64,000 nucleotides of DNA, taken from positions 1 to 64,000 of the forward strand of contig JADILM010000014.1 of assembly GCA_016617785.1 (NCBI GenBank), in the 5' to 3' direction. The stretch comes from Sporobolomyces roseus. Its lineage: Eukaryota > Basidiomycota > Microbotryomycetes > Sporidiobolales > Sporidiobolaceae. The notes under the pieces are model-generated. The model worked only from the letters and a program-made list of their open reading frames with translations. It was not told where the DNA came from and searched no databases. The position numbers were made by a program, and so were the translations under genes. Shown piece by piece: positions 19,659-27,097 of the stretch. Numbering within the stretch: the stretch's first letter is position 1; each line of letters begins with the position of its first letter.

Positions 19659-19890
19659 CAAATACATCGGGGTTGCTTGATAGTAATATCAAGTTATTAT
19701 TAGCTATATGCTGGGACAGCCTTAGAGCTTCCATATTCAAATTTGAATTAAAGTTGGAAGATTGGCTAATCAGCAGATTATAGATCTCAACGATCATACG
19801 CTAAGGTCCTAATATGGACTGAGATATGATCTAACTTAATTGAAAGATTAAGATCGCTATATATACATACACATATATTATAGCAAATTG
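19659..19890 (+). other. rnl group I intron 1 (232 nt), L2500-type site
   Basis: Interrupts GGCACCT|CGATGTCG, corresponding to about position 2500 of E. coli 23S. P7 has the alternative form CAACGATCATACG ... GAGATATGATC, unlike the GACTACA class but like the atp9 intron. Open frames through it are not maturase or endonuclease. Confidence 0.9.
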
Positions 19891-19974
19891 CGATGTCGAC
19901 TCATCACATCCTCCTGGTGTACAAGCTGGGAAGGGTTCGACTGTTCGTCGATTAAAGTGGTACGTGAGTTGGGT

Positions 19975-20177
19975 TAAAATTAGAGCCCAAATCAATTCTA
20001 CTGTATGCTAGAATCCTTTAAATGGACGACCTAAACGTAGGGAACACAGTCTAGTAATAAGGTAACTAGCAGAAATAACCTCAGAGACTACATGTAGAAC
20101 AATTACTGGTTAATTTAGCTAGTATTGGTAATATAGTCCAGCCATTCATATACATTATACAAATATTTGAGTGGCAG
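19975..20177 (+). other. rnl group I intron 2 (203 nt), L2584/2585-type site
   Basis: Interrupts GAGTTGGGT|TCAATACGACG near the peptidyl-transferase centre. Core strands CTCAGAGACTACATG and AATATAGTCCAGC. No ORF. The splice junction could slip by one base. Confidence 0.9.
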
Positions 20178-20499
20178 TCAATACGACGTGAGTCAGTATG
20201 GTCCCTATCTTCTGGTGGGACATATAGAATAAGAAGAACATCTGGTTAGTACGAAAGGACCATCAGGTGCACATCTCTGGTGTATCTGCTATTAGTTGCG
20301 TTTAAAAGACGTTAATGGTATCGCAGAGTAGCTACATGTGTTAAGGATAAGATCTGAAAGCATATAAGATCGAAGCTGTTCTTTGGAAGCTAGCAAGCGA
20401 CAGGATGTAGACCACGTCCTTGATAGGTCACATGTGTAAGCGCTGCAAGGCGTCAGCTGAGTGATACTAATGAGTCGCTAGACTTGATGATACCACATT

Positions 20500-20515
20500 G
20501 TTCCCCCCATTTTCT
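20500..20515 (+). terminator. C-rich 3'-end motif after rnl
   Basis: GTTCCCCCCATTTTCTT, immediately after rnl and before trnP. Confidence 0.6.
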
Positions 20516-20538
20516 TAAATGGTAAATATATAAGTATC

Positions 20539-20610
20539 CGGAGGAAAGCCTAATGGCCGGGCGCTTCATTTGGGTTGAAGAACGTTTGGGTTCGATTCCC
20601 AATTCTCCGA
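20539..20610 (+). tRNA. trnP: tRNA-Pro (TGG)
   Basis: Anticodon stem CTTCA/TGAAG, loop TTTGGGT giving TGG; acceptor CGGAGGA/TTCTCCG; T stem TTGGG/CCCAA. Last gene of the plus block. Confidence 0.95.
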
Positions 20611-20733
20611 TTTATTATAAGAGACAAACAAGAATATGATACTAGAGAGGTAAACTTGTACTATAAACAACGAATAAGAAGTATACAACTTATATAAACA
20701 TAGGTTATATATATATACACGCTCATACAATTA

Positions 20734-20743
20734 ATATAAGAGA
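20734..20743 (+). promoter_or_regulatory. ATATAAGAGA motif
   Basis: ATATAAGAGACGAACAAG; a relative TTATAAGAGACAAACAAG is at 20615. Confidence 0.45.
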
Positions 20744-20775
20744 CGAACAAGTATTGGCGATGAAAAGGGATTATA

Positions 20776-20817
20776 AAACTATTCGTATAGTAATGTTGAT
20801 ACTGAGTAGTGTAGATT
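20776..20817 (-). repeat. Duplicated 3' end of nad4
   Basis: Matches the nad4 tail at 20901-20942 (begins AAAACTATTCGTATAGTAAT, ends GTGTAGAT). A third, partial copy (TACTATTTGTATAGTAATGTT) is at 20879-20899. The double hairpin sits between them. Confidence 0.9.
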
Positions 20818-20818
20818 A

Positions 20819-20861
20819 CCGCCCCTTAGGGCGGGTAAGCTTACCCCCTCTTCGAGGGGGG
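20819..20861. repeat. Double-hairpin element (TAAGCTTA core)
   Basis: CCGCCC-CTTA-GGGCGG, then TAAGCTTA at 20836-20843, then CCCCCTCTTCGAGGGGGG. It is the clearest two-sided member of the family. Confidence 0.9.
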
Positions 20862-20862
20862 T

Positions 20863-20876
20863 GGTAAGGGGGATTA
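20863..20876 (-). terminator. C-rich 3'-end motif after nad4
   Basis: GGTAAGGGGGATTA on the plus strand; a weaker AAAAGGGATTATAAAA precedes the duplicated tail near 20763. Confidence 0.65.
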
Positions 20877-20904
20877 TAATACTATTTGTATAGTAATGTT
20901 AAAA

Positions 20905-22248
20905 CTATTCGTATAGTAATGTTGATACTGAGTAGTGTAGATCAGTAAGAATGATGTTAGGGAATAGTCCGAATAGGAACATAGTGATTAGTAATGGTAA
21001 TAATACCATGAACTCACGTCGAGTTACATCAATAGCGTAACCAAGGAAAGGAGACCAAGAACCGTTACATAGTCGTGCGTATAGCCAAATTGAGTATGCC
21101 GCAGAGAATACAATACCGGAACTCATAGCTAATCCAATTAGTGGACTTCGTTGAATTGAGCCCATCAAGGCCATTAATTCTCCTGCCCAGTTAACAGTTA
21201 ATGGTGTAGACATGTTTCCTAAGATGAATAGGAAGAATAGTAATGAGAACATTGGCATGTACTGAGTAAGTCCTCGGTAGTATCGGATCACACGTGTGTG
21301 GTATCGATCGTAAAGAATTCCACCTACACACATGAACATAGCTGGTGACACAATACCGTGGGCAATTCCTAATAGAATAGCACCTTCGATACCTTGTAAT
21401 GTGTTAGAGAATAGACCAATAACAACTACTGACATGTGGGCAATTGATGAGTAAGCAACAAGAACTTTAAAGTCAGTTTGTCGTAGTGTAGTTAATGAAC
21501 TGTACACTAGTGTAACAACAGCAATAGTTTGTACTAATGGTGAGAAGTATGATGTAGCCTCAGGTAAGAATGGAATTAGAACTCGTAGGAATCCATATGT
21601 AGCTAGTTTAAGAATTAACCCAGCCAGAACCATTGACGCAGCAACGGGCGCCTCTACGTGTGCACGACTTAGCCAAATGTGAACTGGTAATAATGGAGTT
21701 TTAATAGCTAGACTTAAGAAAATAGCTAACCATAACCATCGCTGGCTCTCGAAACTAATGTCAGCTAATGATAACACTTCGAAGTCAGTACTTCCAACGT
21801 GGTAGAAGATAACTAGGAAGGCTAGTAGCATGAATAATGAACCGAATAATGTGTATAGGAACAGTAGGAATGAAGCACGGATACGATCTGCACTTGCTCC
21901 CCAAACTCCAACAATAATGTATGATTTAATGTTGTGTTTAACATTCTCCCAACTTGCTAATACACAGATTGGCATTGTAAATGTTGTAAGTAATACGAAG
22001 TAAAGTGAAAGACCGTCAACTCCCATGTGCATGTGCAGATAGCTAAGTTGGTTGTACTCTACAGTAAACTGGTACTGGCTTGAGCTTGAGTCAAATTCAC
22101 CCCACATAACCATTGATAAGATGAAAGTTACTACAGTTGTAAGTAAAGCTACTCGCTTAACTTGTGAAATTTGTAGTGGTGTGGTTTCCGACATAGGAGC
22201 TAGAATTAACGCTCCTAGTAATGGAATAAGAATAAGTGCTGTAATCAT
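20905..22248 (-). CDS. nad4: NADH dehydrogenase subunit 4, copy 1, 105-nt internal deletion
   Basis: Antiporter-like complex I subunit (NuoM homologue). Relative to copy 2 (48966-50414), 105 nt are missing between 21919 and 21920. The frame is kept but 35 residues are lost, from MIAFLVLESL to SVLIPLF, including the conserved Glu of YVFFE that corresponds to the essential NuoM Glu144. The remaining signatures are present: WLSRAHVEAPVAASMVLAG and KVLVAYSSIAHM. As written this protein should not pump. The start is taken as the MITALILIPLLG Met; an upstream in-frame Met at 22287 adds 13 residues with unusual ATA and AGG codons. The inverted copy also has the segment up to YVFFESV. Confidence 0.9.
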   Translation of the reverse strand: MITALILIPLLGALILAPMSETTPLQISQVKRVALLTTVVTFILSMVMWGEFDSSSSQYQFTVEYNQLSYLHMHMGVDGLSLYFVLLTTFTMPICVLASWENVKHNIKSYIIVGVWGASADRIRASFLLFLYTLFGSLFMLLAFLVIFYHVGSTDFEVLSLADISFESQRWLWLAIFLSLAIKTPLLPVHIWLSRAHVEAPVAASMVLAGLILKLATYGFLRVLIPFLPEATSYFSPLVQTIAVVTLVYSSLTTLRQTDFKVLVAYSSIAHMSVVVIGLFSNTLQGIEGAILLGIAHGIVSPAMFMCVGGILYDRYHTRVIRYYRGLTQYMPMFSLLFFLFILGNMSTPLTVNWAGELMALMGSIQRSPLIGLAMSSGIVFSAAYSIWLYARLCNGSWSPFLGYAIDVTRREFMVLLPLLITMFLFGLFPNIILTDLHYSVSTLLYE

Positions 22249-22347
22249 AATAATAATAATAAATTTACCTCCTATCCTTAATATCATCCAGTACTTAGAC
22301 TGGACGTATAATTAAGCAATATAATGCTGTGAACTAGTAATAATTTG

Positions 22348-22370
22348 TATTAACTAGCCCATCCTTAGCA
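22348..22370. repeat. Element shared with rps3 leader
   Basis: TATTAACTAGCCCATCCTTA plus GCA, 22 of 23 bases the same as 4771-4793. Relative to the adjacent gene its orientation differs between the two sites. Confidence 0.75.
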
Positions 22371-22494
22371 TCCTCCATGTACTGGAGGCGAACTAGGTAG
22401 AGCAATCACAATAGAAACGTGCAAACTTGCGTTTACAAGGTGGTCAAGTAATAATCTCGACGTTGTCTATTAAGAAGTCACATAACTATAAGAG

Positions 22495-22506
22495 ATGTAC
22501 ATGCAT
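22495..22506 (+). promoter_or_regulatory. ATATAAGAGA-type motif
   Basis: ACTATAAGAGATGTACATG, sharing 14 bases downstream with the copy at 17201. Confidence 0.4.
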
Positions 22507-22526
22507 AATTGATATAAACAATCGAT

Positions 22527-22537
22527 AAAGGGGATTG
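22527..22537 (-). terminator. C-rich 3'-end motif after cox3
   Basis: AAAGGGGATTG on the plus strand, about 45 nt past the cox3 stop. Confidence 0.6.
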
Positions 22538-22582
22538 TATTGCCTAACTACTTTAAGTAAGAAAGGGTAATAAGATTAAGAG

Positions 22583-23609
22583 TTATGAACCCCACCAGTA
22601 AATTGAGATGTAAAGGAATAACCAAACTACATCAACGAAGTGCCAGTATAGGATTGAAGCCTCGAAACCTAGGTGGTGGTGGTCTGTTAAGTGGTATGAT
22701 AGAATTCGGAAGAATGCTACTGCAATGAATGCTGTACCAATAATAACGTGAATACCGTGGAATCCTGTAGCAAAGAAGAATGTTGAACCGTATGCTCCAT
22801 CTGCGATTGTAAATGGTGCCTCGTAGTACTCTAATCCTTGTAGACCTGTGAAAATCACAGCTAATACTACAGTGATAATAATTCCTAATAGTGTACCTCG
22901 TCGGTTACCCTCAATTAATGAGTGGTGCGCGTATGTAACACTAGCTCCTGATGACAGAAGTAGGATTGTGTTTAATAATGGGATCTCGAATGGGTTTAAT
23001 GGGTCGATTCCGGCTGGAGGCCAAGCGTTACCTAACTCTACAGTAGGTGCTAAGGCTGAGTGGAAGTCTATTTATAGACGTGATGTTTATTATATCAGTA
23101 CTATAATCAGACTATATCTTACGAGAGTATCTCGCTTAAACATGTAGTCTTTGAGTTAGTTATAACTGCTAGTCAGGGCTTTAGGTTTATAGAATAGAGT
23201 TGTCACTATAATATTTAATAGTACCTATATCTAGAAGCACATTTCTGGCATATAGTTTAATTTAAAGGGCCCACTTCTAGTGTTTGAAGGCCCAGAAGAT
23301 TGAGATGAAGAAGAAGATTTCACTGATAATGAACAATGCTACACCAAGGTTAAGACCTTTTTGTACAGCAAATGTGTGGTTTCCTAATAATGTACCCTCA
23401 GCTACTACGTCTCGGAACCATAGAATCATTGAACTTAGAGTTGTAATGAATCCGATAGCTACTAGAATACCTCCGTTAGCAAACCCGTTAAAGTACATTG
23501 CTGCGGCGATAGTTAAAATTAGTAATGAGAATGAAGTAAGTAATGGCCATGGTGAAGGAGTCACAAGGTGGAACGGGTGTCCTTGGAATTGAGCTCGTGA
23601 TAATTGCAT
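22583..23609 (-). CDS. cox3: Cytochrome c oxidase subunit 3 (two exons)
   Basis: Complex IV subunit with seven membrane segments. Exon 1 is complement(23288..23609) and exon 2 complement(22583..23067): 807 nt, 268 residues. The join restores [16 protein letters not shown], the conserved segment also written WAYFHSA in yeast. Signatures [12 protein letters not shown] at the N terminus, [15 protein letters not shown], and [13 protein letters not shown] with the C-terminal [19 protein letters not shown] are present. No TGA codons seen. Confidence 0.97.
23068..23287 (-). other. cox3 group I intron (220 nt)
   Basis: On the minus strand it begins after T (GGGCCT|) and ends in G (ATAG|). Core strands CTCAAAGACTACATG and AAGATATAGTC are clear. 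No ORF. Confidence 0.92.
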
Positions 23610-23804
23610 ATTTAAATAATTATAGAATCAGACACCAATTAGTTGTCTTTGTTTACTTACTAAAAGATAAACGCATAATCTATGAACCTTAAAGGTAAGG
23701 TTTTTAGAACAAGATATCGACATAATAATTGATACTTAGAGGTTTGACTCTACTCCTTTCTCCGTGTTTCCCCATTGTTAGGGGGAGAAATTAGAGGAAG
23801 AGTA

Positions 23805-23890
23805 CGGATAAAATAGGATTCGAACCTATGGTACCGGAAAGGCACATCATATTTCAAGTATGACACATTCGACCACTCTGTCATTTATCC
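23805..23890 (-). tRNA. trnS: tRNA-Ser (TGA)
   Basis: Class II tRNA. Acceptor GGATAAA/TTTATCC, anticodon stem TCATA/TATGA, loop CTTGAAA giving TGA, variable arm about 14 nt, T stem ATAGG/CCTAT. Confidence 0.94.
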
Positions 23891-23983
23891 TAAGCGCTAT
23901 ATAGTATCTGTTCCTTGGTGTGTTTTATAGGTGTATTTGTCCACCCCCCTCGTATTCTTATAAAATAATGTTTAAGTAGTATG

Positions 23984-23993
23984 TCTCTTATAT
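23984..23993 (-). promoter_or_regulatory. ATATAAGAGAC motif, minus orientation
   Basis: TCTCTTATAT on the plus strand, in the divergent trnS/trnL spacer and pointing toward trnS-cox3-nad4: a plausible promoter for that block. Confidence 0.5.
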
Positions 23994-24109
23994 TAAATTA
24001 TTCTCTTGTCTTTAATCTAGGATTTGGGAAGTATATATAAGAGTAATTTTATATTGTTCCTTTCTCTTACTTGGCATAAAAGGAGCAGAGAGTTAAGGGA
24101 CAGATAAAA

Positions 24110-24192
24110 GCAAGTATGCTGGAACTGGTAGACAGGTGGTTCTTAAGCAACCATGACGTTATGTTGTATGGGTTCAAGTCCCATTACTTGTA
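24110..24192 (+). tRNA. trnL: tRNA-Leu (TAA)
   Basis: Anticodon stem TGGTT/AACCA, loop CTTAAGC giving TAA; acceptor GCAAGTA/TACTTGT; long variable arm. It is the lone plus-strand gene between two minus blocks. Confidence 0.94.
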
Positions 24193-24210
24193 TTTATTTA
24201 CCCATGTTCT

Positions 24211-24219
24211 TATAAGAGA
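24211..24219 (+). promoter_or_regulatory. ATAAGAGA-type motif after trnL
   Basis: TTATAAGAGAAGTACTTG in the short convergent gap between trnL and trnW. Confidence 0.35.
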
Positions 24220-24252
24220 AGTACTTGTTCCCCAAAGGGAAAGAGGAAGAAA

Positions 24253-24325
24253 CAGGAATGGCTTGATTCGAACAAGCTCCGCGAGACTTTGGAGATCTGC
24301 ATGCTACCATTGACACCACATTCCT
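24253..24325 (-). tRNA. trnW: tRNA-Trp (CCA), second Trp tRNA
   Basis: Acceptor AGGAATG/CATTCCT is perfect, T stem GCTTG/CAAGC, loop CTCCAAA giving CCA as in bacterial tRNA-Trp. The outer anticodon-stem pair is C-C. CCA reads only UGG. A separate UCA tRNA-Trp follows 45 nt away. Confidence 0.82.
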
Positions 24326-24369
24326 AATTATTAATTTATCTTATATGTTTTTTCACTTACTGTCCAAAA

Positions 24370-24440
24370 CAAGGATAGCACGATTCGAACATGCATTGAC
24401 GAATTTGAAGTTCGCTATTCTACCATTGAACTATACCCTT
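24370..24440 (-). tRNA. trnW: tRNA-Trp (TCA), reads UGA and UGG
   Basis: Acceptor AAGGGTA/TATCCTT, D arm GTTCAATGGTAGAAT, anticodon stem GCGAA/TTCGT, loop CTTCAAA giving TCA. This is the tRNA needed to read the four in-frame UGA codons. Confidence 0.92.
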
Positions 24441-24450
24441 ATATATATAT

Positions 24451-24525
24451 AGGGTTAAGAGGGAATCGAACCCTAAATCAACAGATTTGCAATCCGTGTG
24501 TAGTACCATACTACCGCCTTAGCCC
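24451..24525 (-). tRNA. trnC: tRNA-Cys (GCA)
   Basis: Anticodon stem ACGGA/TCTGT, loop TTGCAAA giving GCA; T stem TAGGG/CCCTC. The acceptor GGGCTAA/TTAACCC has one C-A mismatch. Confidence 0.9.
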
Positions 24526-24530
24526 AGCGA

Positions 24531-24601
24531 TTAACACTAAAAGAGTCGAACTTATATACGTAAATTAGGAATTTACTGCTTTACCATTAAGCTAAGCATT
24601 A
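24531..24601 (-). tRNA. trnR: tRNA-Arg (CCT), atypical
   Basis: Acceptor TAATGCT/AGTGTTA, D stem GCTT/AAGC, anticodon stem GTAAA/TTTAC, loop TTCCTAA giving CCT (reads AGG). The T stem ATAAG/CTTTT has a mismatch. Arg codons I read in the genes are CGA or CGT, so its need is unclear. Confidence 0.72.
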
Positions 24602-24634
24602 TCCTTTTATTCTATTAAAAGGTTCGGACTTAAC

Positions 24635-24647
24635 AAAAGGGGGATTA
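24635..24647 (-). terminator. C-rich 3'-end motif overlapping nad6 stop
   Basis: In nad6 sense TAATCCCCCTTTT: the stop codon TAA is the first three bases of the motif. Confidence 0.75.
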
Positions 24648-25304
24648 TGATTTGTTTGCAGGAGCTGGGCTCATACATAACACAATTGGTCCTACCATTG
24701 CTAGTAAGAAAATTACACTTGCAACCACTAACCATAGTGATGCGTATGTGTATAGACCTTGACCAATACTCTCAATTTGAGTAAAGGTTGTTAAAGTGTT
24801 ATCTGCAATAACTGGGTTGAACGCTGCGTGCACTCCTTCTCCTTTCCCCGCTAGCGGGGAACAAGAATCAAGAGATGCGTCAGTGTTAGAAATACCTAAT
24901 AAAGTAGTATTTAACCAGTTAAAGATACTTAATGATACGTGTAGTGACCCACCGTCGTGGTAGCTCACTGGTAAGATTGATAGTAACTCGAAGAAGAATA
25001 GTGATCCTAAGAATGCTCCCATAGGTAAGCTCTTAGTGTACTCTTGTCCAGTATCAACTAACTCAACCAGTCGTAGGTTAAGCATCATGATAACGAATAA
25101 GAATAAGATGGCGATAGCACCAACATAGACAATTAAGTATACCAGTCCTAAGTAGGCTACACCTAATAGAACTAAGTAACCTGCAACGTTAAGGAATACA
25201 GCAATTAAGAATAATACTGAAATTACAGGGTTTTTAGCAGTGATAACCATAATACCTGATAAAATGGCACCTAAAGCTAGTAAGTCTAATAATACGTTGT
25301 TCAT
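24645..25304 (-). CDS. nad6: NADH dehydrogenase subunit 6
   Basis: Complex I membrane subunit (NuoJ homologue), 219 residues from the chosen start. The diagnostic segment LGVAYLGLVYLIVYVGAIAILFLFVIMMLN, with the pi-bulge helix, is intact. The start is taken at MNNVLLDLLALGAIL; an in-frame ATG at 25340 adds 12 unlikely residues and overlaps AAGGAGGTGAT, a Shine-Dalgarno-like run 28 nt upstream. A GC palindrome (24844-24861) adds residues S-P-L-A-G-K in the variable hydrophilic loop. Five membrane segments. The stop is fused to the 3' motif. Confidence 0.95.
   Translation of the reverse strand: MNNVLLDLLALGAILSGIMVITAKNPVISVLFLIAVFLNVAGYLVLLGVAYLGLVYLIVYVGAIAILFLFVIMMLNLRLVELVDTGQEYTKSLPMGAFLGSLFFFELLSILPVSYHDGGSLHVSLSIFNWLNTTLLGISNTDASLDSCSPLAGKGEGVHAAFNPVIADNTLTTFTQIESIGQGLYTYASLWLVVASVIFLLAMVGPIVLCMSPAPANKS
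24844..24861. repeat. GC palindrome inside nad6
   Basis: TTCCCCGCTAGCGGGGAA, a perfect palindrome in frame within the least conserved part of nad6. It matches the insertion style seen in rps3. Confidence 0.8.
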
Positions 25305-25532
25305 ATAAATGAAAAATACTCTATTATCACCTCCTTGCATTTACAAAATATTAGTGTAGAATAAGGAAAATGCTAAATTAAGAGTCATAGACTATATCGC
25401 CCACCTAGGTGAGTGGGTACACAATAGTAGGATAAACCAGAAACAAACTCGGGTGAAAAACTCCGAGAAGCGCATTCCCTCTGTCCCCGTCTATAAAGAC
25501 GGGTAAGCTTACTCTCTTTGGTGAGAGGAGGA
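25305..25532. other. Spacer trnN-nad6 with double hairpin
   Basis: 228 nt holding the nad6 leader, a CCCACCTAGGTGAGTGGG hairpin near 25400 and a TAAGCTTA double hairpin at 25485-25527. Confidence 0.7.
25485..25527. repeat. Double-hairpin element (TAAGCTTA core)
   Basis: CCCCGTCTATAAAGACGGG, then TAAGCTTA at 25504-25511, then CTCTCTTTGGTGAGAG. Confidence 0.85.
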
Positions 25533-25604
25533 AGTCCTCAACTGGAGTCGAACCAGCTATCTAAGAATTAACAGTTCTTCGCTGCACCGTATAGCCCTGA
25601 AGAC
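25533..25604 (-). tRNA. trnN: tRNA-Asn (GTT)
   Basis: Acceptor GTCTTCA/TGAGGAC, anticodon stem AAGAA/TTCTT, loop CTGTTAA giving GTT; T stem GCTGG/CCAGT. Confidence 0.93.
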
Positions 25605-25810
25605 TATTAATATGCGCATTTGATTCTATTCCTTGTCCATTCTCCACACCAATATACTAATAAAAGGACATGACTTATATTCGTATAAGTAATACCTAAT
25701 TATATAACAATACGTTTCTTATAAAACTTTTAATGTGTTAGATCATATATACTAGTACAATCATTGCCTATTTATTGGATAAATCCAATAAACAGCTACT
25801 ATCATAGTAA

Positions 25811-25857
25811 CGCTCTTCCTTAGATACTTTAAAAATATTAATATATAAAGGAAGAGC
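25811..25857. repeat. Inverted repeat / long hairpin
   Basis: Arms GCTCTTCCTT and AAGGAAGAGC pair over ten bases around an AT-rich loop of about 27 nt. Confidence 0.75.
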
Positions 25858-26069
25858 TATAGTTATAGTACCGTAAATATCGGGTTTCTGCTATTATTAA
25901 TTATCGCCTTACGGCCTTCTTTTATAGCATCTATAAAATGTTCCTTTCTTATATTTTGGTAAAGTAAATAATAGATATAACTATGTCACCAGGTAATAGG
26001 TTATAGGCTGTACTAATTACTAGTAACGATAAGCTTAAATATATTAAATAACCGTAGCCTAAGAGGCTG

Positions 26070-26083
26070 GAAAAAGGGGGATT
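26070..26083 (-). terminator. C-rich 3'-end motif after atp6
   Basis: GAAAAAGGGGGATTAT on the plus strand, about 60 nt past the atp6 stop, flanked by the CACTTGA/TCAAGTG stem. Confidence 0.7.
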
Positions 26084-26144
26084 ATACACTTGAATACTAA
26101 TACTCAAGTGATAGAAAAACGTATGTTCTTCTAGAAGGGTACAA

Positions 26145-27097
26145 TTAGTGTAAGTCAATTGCGTCCCGTAGGTAAACACAAGTAAGAACTACGAATACGT
26201 AAGCTTGGATGAAACTTACCGCGATCTCTAGTCCTACAAGAGCTAAGAAGATAGCCATTGGAAGTAATGCTACGATGAACATTAGGATTCCTGATGTTAA
26301 GATAGGCCATAGCATTCCACTTAAGATTTTAAGTAGAGTGTGTCCGGCAACCATGTTTGCGACGCCCATATGATTTATGGGTGGACTATATAATAACAAT
26401 TATGTCTTTCGTGTATAGTCTCTGAAGTTATAAACTTGCTGATTAAACTTAGTTAACGATGTCTTACCTTTTATAAGGTCCCGTTAACGGCTTATATTTT
26501 AAAATAAGTAGTTATCCTAGCATATAACGAAATTTAGCGACTGCTCTAATTTAACAGTCGTACTCCTAGACTGAAGGCTCGGGCTAGGTATGAGATTAAC
26601 TCAATAAGTACTAATAATGGAACCATTCCTAATGGTGTTCCAGCAGGTACGAAGTATGAGAAGAAGTGTACACCGTGTCGGTAAAGTCCTAGAATTGTAA
26701 CTCCGAAGAAGATAGTGAAACTAAGACCGATAGATACGATAATTGATGTTGTCAGAGTGTACCCGTACGGAACGTTTCCGTTTAGGTTAGCTAAGATGAT
26801 GAAGAAGAATAGAGAGTAAATGAATGGTAGGAACATTTCGTTCGCTGATCCAATTTGCTCTTTAACCATTCCGTGTAGTGAAGCGTATGATGACTCTAGT
26901 CCGATAGACCATCGGCTAGGTACAAGTCGTCGGTCGTTTGATGCAAGTACGTGCACACCGATTGATAATACTAGAACTACTAATGAGTAGAATCCTAGGT
27001 TAGTTAATGATAGGTTTAACCCTCCAAGTAATGGAGCGTTAAGAGCAACGAAAGAAGTAACTTCGAATTGCTCTAATGGTGATGTAAAGATTGTCAT
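26145..27097 (-). CDS. atp6: ATP synthase subunit 6 (two exons)
   Basis: The a-subunit of F0 that forms the proton half-channels. Exon 1 is complement(26554..27097), exon 2 complement(26145..26362): 762 nt, 253 residues. The join gives ARAFSLGVRL-F-ANMVAGHTLLKIL, restoring the helix with the essential Arg. LVGLEIAVSFIQAYVFVVLTCVYLRDAI closes the protein. The N terminus MTIFTSPLEQFEV contains the fungal SPLEQFEV motif; a few residues may be cleaved as in yeast. Confidence 0.97.
26363..26553 (-). other. atp6 group I intron (191 nt)
   Basis: The smallest of the eight. Splits the Phe codon after CTGT| and ends ...GGGCG|. Core strands TCAGAGACTATACACG and ATATAGTCC are visible on the minus strand. 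No ORF. Confidence 0.92.

Larger units (their letters stand above)
17260..20498 (+). rRNA. rnl: Large-subunit rRNA with two introns
   Basis: Ends are approximate. Landmarks: GTAGCGGCGAGCGAACGCAG, CCTAAGGTAGCGAAATTCCT (near 19101), GACGGGAAGACCCTATGCA (near 19229), CTAGGGATAACAGGCTAATA (near 19601) and the sarcin-ricin loop AGTACGAAAGGACCATCAG (near 20248). Group I introns occupy 19659-19890 and 19975-20177, leaving about 2.8 kb mature RNA. A GC palindrome is inserted at 18649-18667. Open frames inside are chance. A C-rich motif follows the 3' end. Confidence 0.96.
20611..20904. other. Convergent trnP / nad4 spacer with duplicated nad4 tail
   Basis: 294 nt. ATATAAGAGA-type motifs lie at 20615-20624 and 20734-20743, a double hairpin at 20819-20861, and an extra copy of the last about 42 nt of nad4 at 20776-20817. 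Confidence 0.8.
22249..22582 (-). other. nad4 leader / cox3 trailer spacer
   Basis: Contains an AGGAGGT purine run about 20 nt before the nad4 ATG, the element shared with the rps3 leader (22348-22370), small stems (CCTCCATGTACTGGAGG; AAACG...CGTTT), an ATAAGAGA motif near 22497 and the cox3 C-rich motif. Confidence 0.6.
25605..26144. other. Spacer between trnN and atp6
   Basis: 540 nt, AT-rich. Contains a long stem (GCTCTTCCTT at 25811 with AAGGAAGAGC ending near 25857), smaller stems (ATTGGATAAATCCAAT near 25774; TACCGTAAATATCGGG near 25868) and, near 26083-26109, CACTTGA...TCAAGTG just beside the atp6 3' motif. No convincing ORF; a frame at 25949-26179 is unlike known proteins. Confidence 0.6.

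Noticed and set aside
19600..19797. Open frame through the first rnl intron, considered as a homing endonuclease or intronic rps3
   Set aside because: Only 65 codons, antisense to rnl, without LAGLIDADG or GIY-YIG; rps3 is already at 4897.
22249..22287. N-terminal extension of nad4 (MILRIGGKFIIII)
   Set aside because: Family proteins start at MITALILIPLLG; the extension uses ATA and AGG codons not seen in the gene bodies I read.
25949..26179. Minus-strand open frame overlapping the atp6 3' end
   Set aside because: It runs into atp6 exon 2 in another frame and through the 3' motif; likely chance in AT-rich spacer.
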